A stretch of 60,072 bases of DNA from Acidovorax sp. Root219 (GTDB taxonomy: Bacteria; Pseudomonadota; Gammaproteobacteria; Burkholderiales; Burkholderiaceae_C): positions 162,809 through 222,880 of the forward strand of contig NZ_LMIJ01000024.1 of assembly GCF_001428665.1 (NCBI RefSeq), written 5' to 3'. Positions 54,831 to 60,072 of this stretch are shown piece after piece. Position 1 is the stretch's first letter. Every line of letters begins with the position of its first letter. The position numbers were made by a program, and so were the translations under genes. The notes beneath the pieces were generated by a model that saw only the letters and a list, made by a program, of their open reading frames with translations, was not told the origin of the DNA and searched no databases.

Positions 54831-54857
54831 CGCCATCGCGCGAAGGATCAGAACATC

Positions 54858-55832
54858 ATGGAAACAATCGGAACCTGGTGGATGTGGGCGGGGTTTGCCG
54901 TCTTTGTGGTCGTGGCCATCGGCATCGACCTATTGGTCATGGAGCGCCAGGGCGCGCACAAGGTCACGACCAAGGAAGCCCTGAAATGGAGCGCCCTGTG
55001 GTTCTCGCTGGCCTTCGTGTTCGTGGCCGGCCTGTGGTGGTACCTGGACGGCAGCCAGGGCCGCGAGGTGGCCAACACCGTGTCGATGCAGTTCATCACC
55101 GGCTACCTGGTGGAAAAGAGCCTGTCCATCGACAACATCTTCGTCTTCCTGATGCTGTTCAGCTACTTTGCGGTACCTCCACAGCACCAGAAGCGCGCGC
55201 TGATCATAGGCATCATCGGCGCCATCGTACTGCGCACGCTGCTGATCCTGGCAGGCGCCTGGCTGCTGGCCTCGTTCCACTGGCTGCTCTACGTGTTCGG
55301 CGCCTTCCTGGTGTTCACGGGTGCCAAGATGTGGTTCGCCGCCGGCCAGGAGCCCGACATCGCGACCAACCCGGTGCTGCGCTTTCTGCGCAAGCGCATC
55401 CGCATCGCCGACGTGTTCGACGGCGAGAAGCTGACCACCAGCATCAACGGCGTCAAGCACTACACGCCGCTGTTCGTGGTGCTGATCCTGATCGGCACCA
55501 CGGACATCATCTTCGCGGTGGACAGCATCCCGGCCATCTTCGCGATCACCAGCGACCCGTTCATCGTGCTCACGGCCAACATCTTCGCCATCCTGGGCCT
55601 GCGTGCGCTGTACTTCCTGCTGGCCGACCTGGCCGACCGCTTCCACCTGCTGGCCTATGGCCTGGCCCTGGTGCTGGTGTTCATCGGCGGCAAGATGCTG
55701 CTCATCGACCTGGTGAAGATCCCGATCGGCTACGCTCTGCTGGTCACCGCGGGCCTGATTGCCGGCTCCATCGTCCTGTCGCTGCGCAGCTCGGCCGGCA
55801 GCCCACCGGCTGCTGAGCCTCCCAAGCCTTGA
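54858..55832 (+). CDS. TerC/Alx family membrane protein
   Basis: A 324-residue membrane protein with nine helices. The TerC-type motifs VEKSLSIDNIFVFLMLFSYFAVP and LILIGTTDIIFAVDSIPAIFAIT carry the acidic residues tied to metal handling. Members closest to Alx are linked to manganese export or pH response, and others to tellurite resistance. No other ter gene is near. The C-terminus is a Ser/Pro-rich tail. I see no yybP-ykoY riboswitch upstream, although that is common for this family. Confidence 0.93.
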   Translation: METIGTWWMWAGFAVFVVVAIGIDLLVMERQGAHKVTTKEALKWSALWFSLAFVFVAGLWWYLDGSQGREVANTVSMQFITGYLVEKSLSIDNIFVFLMLFSYFAVPPQHQKRALIIGIIGAIVLRTLLILAGAWLLASFHWLLYVFGAFLVFTGAKMWFAAGQEPDIATNPVLRFLRKRIRIADVFDGEKLTTSINGVKHYTPLFVVLILIGTTDIIFAVDSIPAIFAITSDPFIVLTANIFAILGLRALYFLLADLADRFHLLAYGLALVLVFIGGKMLLIDLVKIPIGYALLVTAGLIAGSIVLSLRSSAGSPPAAEPPKP

Positions 55833-55844
55833 AGGAGACCGGCC

Positions 55845-56003
55845 ATGGACATGATCGAATCGGTGATGCTCACCCTGATGGTGGCCCTGGCGGGCACGGC
55901 CCTGATGGCCTGGCGCCTGGGCAACGACCGGCGCGACGTGGGCCTGCTCACGGCCCTGGCCACGCTGTGGGGCCTGGCCACCGCAGCGGCCTTCAGCTGG
56001 TGA
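55845..56003 (+). CDS. Small membrane protein, 52 residues
   Basis: A short gene with a good AAGGAGA ribosome site seven bases upstream, only 12 bases after terC. It encodes two hydrophobic helices (VMLTLMVALAGTALMAW and LLTALATLWGLATAAAFSW) split by a charged turn (RLGNDRRDVG). No family is recognised. The tight spacing suggests translation with terC and the DUF2062 gene. Confidence 0.65.
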   Translation: MDMIESVMLTLMVALAGTALMAWRLGNDRRDVGLLTALATLWGLATAAAFSW

Positions 56004-56013
56004 CGGCCCGCCC

Positions 56014-56580
56014 ATGCGGATGCTGAGCACCCTGCGCCGCAAGCTGCGCCACCTGGAGCCGAGTGTGCGAGACCAGTTGGCACGCACGGCATTGGCCCGT
56101 GCCGTGCCGTGGATGGAGCAGCGTGCGCTGTTCCGCTTCCAGCGCGAGCCGCTGGCACGCGGGGTCGCCGCCGGCCTGTTCTGCGGGCTCATTCCCGGCC
56201 CGCTGCAATTGGTGGGCGCGGTCGGCGCCTGCGCGTGGCTGCGCGGCAACGTGGTGGCCGGCGGCGTCACCACCTTCTATACGAACCCCTTGACCACCGT
56301 GCCGCTGTATGTGCTGGCCTTCCAGGTGGGCTCGCTGGTGCTGCCCGGCGAGCAGTCGCTGCCGGCCTTCAATGCGGCCGGCCCGGCAGGCGCCTTCAGC
56401 GTGCAGGCGCTGGCCGAGTGGATGCAGGCGCTGGGCACGCCGCTGCTGGTCGGCCTGCCGGTGCTGGGCTTGGTCCTCGCCGTACTGGGTTATGCAGCGG
56501 TGCAGGCCCTGTGGCTCGCGCCCGTGCTGCAACGCGGGCGCCGCCGGCAGCGTGCCCGCGCCCTGCGCGACCAGGCCTGA
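56014..56580 (+). CDS. DUF2062 family membrane protein
   Basis: A 188-residue protein of the DUF2062 family: PLARGVAAGLFCGLIPGPLQLVGAVGACAWLRGNVVAGGVTTFYTNPLTTVPLYVLAFQVG has the usual GLFxGxxPxP and TNPxTxxPxY motifs. Three hydrophobic segments are present and the C-terminus is basic. Function is unknown. It ends the terC operon, nine bases before a convergent gene. Confidence 0.88.
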   Translation: MRMLSTLRRKLRHLEPSVRDQLARTALARAVPWMEQRALFRFQREPLARGVAAGLFCGLIPGPLQLVGAVGACAWLRGNVVAGGVTTFYTNPLTTVPLYVLAFQVGSLVLPGEQSLPAFNAAGPAGAFSVQALAEWMQALGTPLLVGLPVLGLVLAVLGYAAVQALWLAPVLQRGRRRQRARALRDQA

Positions 56581-56589
56581 GCCTGTGGC

Positions 56590-57555
56590 TCAATCGAGCT
56601 TGACGCCGACCTTGGCAATCACGCGGCCCCATTTTTCTCGCTCGGCGCGCGCATAGCTGCCCATCTGGGCCGGGGTGCCGGGCAGGGGCTCCACACCCAG
56701 GGCCTGCAGGCGCGCGCGCGTGCGCGTATCGGCCAGGGCGGTCTGCAGCGCCTTGCTGAACTGGGCCACGGCCTCGGCCGAAGTGCCCGTGGGGGCCACC
56801 AGCCCTTGCCATGCATAGCCTTCGAATCCCTGCAGCCCCTGCTCCTGGATGGTGGCCACGTCGGGCATGGTCGCCACGCGCTGCGGGCTGGCCACGCCGA
56901 TGGCGCGCACCTTGTTCGTGGCAAGGAAGGGGTAGACCGTGGCGCTGTCGATCCACATCGCGGGCACCTGGCCGCCGATCACGTCCTGGATGGCCGGTGC
57001 CGCGCCGCGGTAGGGTACATGGGTGAGCTTGAGCCCGCTTTGCTCGCGGAACAGCTCGCCCACCAGGTGGTGCGGGCTGCCGGGGCCGGCCGACGCCCAG
57101 TTCACGCCATCGGCGTTGCCCTTGGCCCAGGCCATGAACTCCTTGAGGTTCTTGGCGGGCACGTTGTTCGAGACCACGAGGAACATCGGAAAACGCACCA
57201 GCAGGCCCACGGGCTGGAAGTCTTTCTCGGCGTTGTAGCTCAGCTTGCTGAACAGGAAGGGGTTGGCCGCCAGCGTGGCGAAATCGGCCGAGAAGATCAG
57301 GTTGCCGAAATCCTTGTTGCGCGCGGCATAGTCGGCCGCGATGTTGGTGCCCGCGCCGGGCTTGTTGTTGATGATGACGGGGCGGCCCAGGCTGGCACCC
57401 ATGGACTCTGCGATGGTGCGGGCCACGATGTCCGAGCCCCCTCCGGCCGCATAGCCGACCACCCATTCCAGGGGCTTGCTGTTGTCCTGTGCATGCAGGG
57501 CGAGGGGCGTGAGTGCCAGGCCCGCGAGGGTGGCGAGGAAGTGTTTGCGCAGCAT
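56590..57555 (-). CDS. Bug-family tripartite tricarboxylate substrate-binding protein
   Basis: A 321-residue periplasmic binding protein. The signal peptide ends ALHAQDN. Hallmarks are VVGYAAGGGSDIVARTIAESM, VIINNKPGAGTNIAADY and HVPYRGAAPAIQDVIGGQVPAMWID. It follows DUF2783, FAD monooxygenase and MBL genes on the same strand and probably recognises the aromatic acid they degrade. The start at MLRKHF is preferred to an upstream in-frame ATG 16 codons earlier. Confidence 0.92.
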   Translation of the reverse strand: MLRKHFLATLAGLALTPLALHAQDNSKPLEWVVGYAAGGGSDIVARTIAESMGASLGRPVIINNKPGAGTNIAADYAARNKDFGNLIFSADFATLAANPFLFSKLSYNAEKDFQPVGLLVRFPMFLVVSNNVPAKNLKEFMAWAKGNADGVNWASAGPGSPHHLVGELFREQSGLKLTHVPYRGAAPAIQDVIGGQVPAMWIDSATVYPFLATNKVRAIGVASPQRVATMPDVATIQEQGLQGFEGYAWQGLVAPTGTSAEAVAQFSKALQTALADTRTRARLQALGVEPLPGTPAQMGSYARAEREKWGRVIAKVGVKLD

Positions 57556-57676
57556 GGTGGTTTGTCTCCGGTGGTCAAAGGATGGATGGCTTGGGTCGGG
57601 CACAGCGGCGCCGCAGGCCCTGTCTTTGCAGGGCTTGCGCGGTGGCTGAATGGTGGGTGGGCGGTTGTGGGTGGCG

Positions 57677-57934
57677 TCAGGCCGCAGCGTGTACCGGGGC
57701 GACCGGAGTCACGGGCGCCATGTCCGCAGCGCCGGTGGGCACCGTGGTGCCGCGCGCCAGCTGCAGCGCCTGCAGCAGCGTGGCCTGGTCGCCGATGTGG
57801 TTGGCCAGCAGCAGGATGAGTCGGGCATTCATCGCGTGGCTCTCGGGCGGGGTGAGACCATTGTGGCTGGCGATCAGGGACTCGTAGAAGTCGTCGCAGT
57901 CCTGCATATGGGGCTGGGTATCGAGCATGCTCAT
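57677..57934 (-). CDS. DUF2783 domain protein
   Basis: An 85-residue protein typical of DUF2783 (DCDDFYESLIASHNGLTPPESHAMNARLILLLANHIGD). It starts ten bases after the FAD monooxygenase stop. The family is usually encoded beside flavin hydroxylases, as here, but its role is unknown; it may be a small accessory protein. The last 20 residues are Ala/Pro/Val-rich. Confidence 0.82.
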   Translation of the reverse strand: MSMLDTQPHMQDCDDFYESLIASHNGLTPPESHAMNARLILLLANHIGDQATLLQALQLARGTTVPTGAADMAPVTPVAPVHAAA

Positions 57935-57944
57935 GGCTCCTGGT

Positions 57945-59636
57945 TCAGGCGGTTGCGAGGTCGGCAGGCGCGGCTGCAGGCTGGCTGCGGAGCGACGCCG
58001 TGGCACGCGCCAGCGCGGCGCGCACGGCGGCTTCATCCAGGCTGCGCCAGCGCGCGCACACATGCTGGTCGGGCCGCACCAGGTAGGTCGTGCCGGGCTG
58101 TGCATCCAGGCGCTGAGCCAGCAGGCCCTGGGGGTCCTGCAGGTCGGTGCCCACCCGCAGCAGCTTCACCTGGGGCAGTGCGGTGGCCCAGGCCGGGGCC
58201 GTGCCGAACACCAGCAAGGTGAAGTCCGCCCCCAGCGTGCGCAGCATCCAGGTACTCTGGCCGCCCTGCAGCACCGGTGCGTCGAGCAGCACGGCGCCGG
58301 GCACCTGGGTGCCGGCAAAGGTGTCCACGTCGGGCGTGTTGAGCTGCGAACCGCGCAGCGTGGCCGGCACCGACAGGCGCCCGCTGTTGACGATGCGGCG
58401 CGCAAACGGGTGCTCGCGCGCCAGCTCCAGCGCGGCGTCGCGGAACAGGCGGCTGATCTCGCTCTTGGGCGTGATGAAGTCGGTGGCGCGGGTCGAGTTG
58501 GCGATGTTCTCGTCGGCCGCGTACTCGCGCTCGGAGCCGTAGGTGGCCAGCAGTTGTTCGACGGCTCGGCCGCGCAGCACCCAGTCGAGCTTCCAGGCCA
58601 GGTTTTCGGCGTCCTGCACGCCGCTGTTGGCACCACGTGCGCCAAAGGGCGACACGCCGTGCGCGCTGTCTCCGGCAAACACCACGCGGCCATGCACGAA
58701 GCGGTCCATGCGCAGGCAGGCAAAGGTGTAGACGCTGGCCCATTCAAGCTCGAACTGCGCATCGGGCCCGAGCAGGGCGCGCACGCGCGGCAGGATGTTC
58801 TCGGGCTTTTTCTCTTCCTCGGGGTCGGCGTTCCAGCCCAGCTGGAAGTCGATGCGCCAGACATTGTCGGGCTGGCTGTGCAGCAGCACGCTCTGGTTGG
58901 GGTGGAAGGGCGGGTCGAACCAGAACCAGCGCTCGGTCGGGAAGTCGGCGTTGCTGGCCATCTTCACGTCGGCGATCAAAAAGCGGTCCTGGAAGGTGCG
59001 GCCCTTGCTTTCCAGTCCCATCATCTGCCGCATCGGCGAGCGCGAGCCATCGCAGGCGGCGACCCACTGTGCGTCGATCCGGTAGGCGCCCTCGGGGGTC
59101 TCCACGGTGAGCAGCGCACCGTCGTCGCGCGGCGCCACGCCCGCCACCTTGTTGTGCCAGCGCAGTTCGATGTTGGGCAACTGCAGCGCCCGCTCCACCA
59201 GGTAGGCCTCGGCGTAGTACTGCTGCAGGTTGATGAAGGCCGGCCGTTCGTGCCCTTCTTCGGGCAGCAGGTTGAACTCGTACAGCGGCGCGTCGTGGAA
59301 GAACACCTTGCCCACGTTCCACGAGACGCCCTTGTCCACCATGCGCTGGCCCACGCCCAGGCGGTCCCAGATCTCCAGGGTGCGCTTGGCAAAGCAGATG
59401 GCGCGCGAGCCGGTGGACAGCTTGCAGTCATTGTCCAGCACCACCACCCGCTGGCCGCGCTGCGCCAGGTCGATGGCCAGCGACAGGCCCACGGGCCCGG
59501 CGCCCACCACCACGATGGGGTGCTGCGCGGGGGCCGGGGCGTCCTGGTCGGGGGAGCGCTGGTAGGCGAATTCGATGGCCTGTACCTGGGCGCCGGTGCC
59601 GCCGAATGCGGGTGGTGCAGAGTTATTTGTTGGCAT
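57945..59636 (-). CDS. FAD-dependent aromatic monooxygenase
   Basis: A 563-residue flavoprotein hydroxylase of the PheA/TfdB/MhpA group. Motifs: IVVVGAGPVGLSLAIDLAQRGQRVVVLDND (FAD), the DG motif VAACDGSRSPMR and the GD motif VVFAGDSAHGVSPFGARGANSGVQDAENLAWKL. The C-terminal thioredoxin-like domain is present (WMLRTLGADFTLLVFG). It probably hydroxylates a phenolic acid using NAD(P)H. The substrate is not clear; the MBL hydrolase and Bug protein on either side suggest a small aromatic-acid pathway. Confidence 0.9.
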   Translation of the reverse strand: MPTNNSAPPAFGGTGAQVQAIEFAYQRSPDQDAPAPAQHPIVVVGAGPVGLSLAIDLAQRGQRVVVLDNDCKLSTGSRAICFAKRTLEIWDRLGVGQRMVDKGVSWNVGKVFFHDAPLYEFNLLPEEGHERPAFINLQQYYAEAYLVERALQLPNIELRWHNKVAGVAPRDDGALLTVETPEGAYRIDAQWVAACDGSRSPMRQMMGLESKGRTFQDRFLIADVKMASNADFPTERWFWFDPPFHPNQSVLLHSQPDNVWRIDFQLGWNADPEEEKKPENILPRVRALLGPDAQFELEWASVYTFACLRMDRFVHGRVVFAGDSAHGVSPFGARGANSGVQDAENLAWKLDWVLRGRAVEQLLATYGSEREYAADENIANSTRATDFITPKSEISRLFRDAALELAREHPFARRIVNSGRLSVPATLRGSQLNTPDVDTFAGTQVPGAVLLDAPVLQGGQSTWMLRTLGADFTLLVFGTAPAWATALPQVKLLRVGTDLQDPQGLLAQRLDAQPGTTYLVRPDQHVCARWRSLDEAAVRAALARATASLRSQPAAAPADLATA

Positions 59637-59666
59637 GGTGGTTGTCTCCTCCATTGCGGCAGGCGC

Positions 59667-60072
59667 TCAGCCTTCCAGCGACTTCCACATCTGCACGTCG
59701 CGCTCCGCCGTCCAGATGCGCGGGTCCGGGTACTGCGTGGCTTCGTCATAGGCCCGCGTCACGTCGAACGGCATGCAGTGGTTGAAGATCACCCAGTGGC
59801 CGTACTTGGGCTGCAGTTTGGCGAAGGTGGCTTCGTACACCTTGCGCAGGTCTTCGCCTTGGGCGGCGCTGGCCTTGACGCTCTCGTACAGGTCGCTGAT
59901 GAAAGCGCGCGTGCCCGCCAAGCCTTCCTGCACCTGCGCCGGGGTCTGCAGCGCGGCGCCGCGTCCGGGCACCAGCTTCTCGGGCTTCAGCGCCGCCAGG
60001 TTGTCCAGGGTCTGTGGCCAGTCCTTGAAGTAGGCATCGCCCGCATACGGCGTGGCACCGAATTCCACCAGG
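59667..60072 (-). CDS. MBL-fold metallo-hydrolase, C-terminal part
   Basis: The gene runs off the right edge; only the C-terminal 130-odd residues are seen. The segment ALKPEKLVPGRGAALQTPAQVQEGLAGTRAFI matches the last metal-binding region of the metallo-beta-lactamase fold (the GRG takes the place of GHG). The catalytic HxHxDH part lies outside. It is 30 bases upstream of the FAD monooxygenase on the same strand. Confidence 0.75.
   Translation of the reverse strand, partial: LVEFGATPYAGDAYFKDWPQTLDNLAALKPEKLVPGRGAALQTPAQVQEGLAGTRAFISDLYESVKASAAQGEDLRKVYEATFAKLQPKYGHWVIFNHCMPFDVTRAYDEATQYPDPRIWTAERDVQMWKSLEG

Noticed and set aside
54690..54857. yybP-ykoY manganese riboswitch before terC
   Set aside because: I looked for the conserved loop sequences of this riboswitch and did not find them. 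The stretch is better described as a possible leader peptide region.

Overview
The window is about 60 kb of a high-GC, gene-dense betaproteobacterial chromosome. The phenylacetate (paa) operon layout, Bug-family binding proteins, a type II secretion operon of E-F-G-H-I-J-K-L-M-D type and a short dispersed GC-rich repeat point to the Comamonadaceae (Acidovorax-like). I see no rRNA, tRNA, insertion sequence, prophage or CRISPR array. Genus is inferred from gene content only.

Layout. 0.2-3.3 kb: small envelope proteins, mostly of unknown function. 3.3-6.1 kb: two membrane diguanylate cyclases in a row. 6.2-9.0 kb: tgt, a membrane protein, a universal stress protein and an unknown gene. 9.3-12.8 kb: outer-membrane phospholipase A and Rep helicase. 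13.0-15.3 kb: a four-gene operon with an MglA/conservon-like small GTPase, two Roadblock/LC7 proteins and an unrecognised first gene. 15.4-17.7 kb: an orphan ABC binding protein and an auxin-efflux-type carrier. 17.8-28.4 kb: type II secretion operon gspE-F-G-H-I-J-K-L-M-D on the minus strand. 28.6-30.7 kb: priA. 30.7-32.2 kb: a 1.45 kb non-coding region. 32.2-35.8 kb: hemE, an MFS exporter and a MarR regulator. 35.9-38.1 kb: a Bug binding protein paired with a cytoplasmic sulfatase. 38.2-47.2 kb: phenylacetate catabolism (paaN divergent from paaGIKABCDE and a TetR regulator). 47.3-53.7 kb: a branched-chain-type ABC importer with a fused permease-ATPase and two binding proteins. 53.7-60.1 kb: an NhaR-type regulator, TerC with a possible leader peptide, small membrane proteins, and the start of a Bug/DUF2783/FAD-monooxygenase/MBL-hydrolase cluster cut by the window end.

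The most striking structure is the priA-hemE intergenic region. It holds eight DnaA-box-like sites, all in the same orientation, in two diverged tandem units with a 707-708 bp period. Each unit splits into two half-modules whose two boxes are 187 or 188 bp apart. An AT-rich 29-base segment and a pair of 14-base inverted repeats are conserved between units. It looks like a tandemly duplicated replication origin or another DnaA-responsive locus; this is inference and needs GC-skew and copy-number data.

Other points of interest are the GTPase/Roadblock operon, a gspD gene whose 3' half has clearly lower GC than its 5' half, and a gspH whose long prepilin leader appears to be encoded by a dispersed repeat. 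Functionally, the paa enzymes convert phenylacetate to phenylacetyl-CoA (PaaK), epoxidise it (PaaABCDE), isomerise it (PaaG) and oxidise the opened ring (PaaN). The adjoining ABC importer probably brings in an aromatic acid or related substrate.
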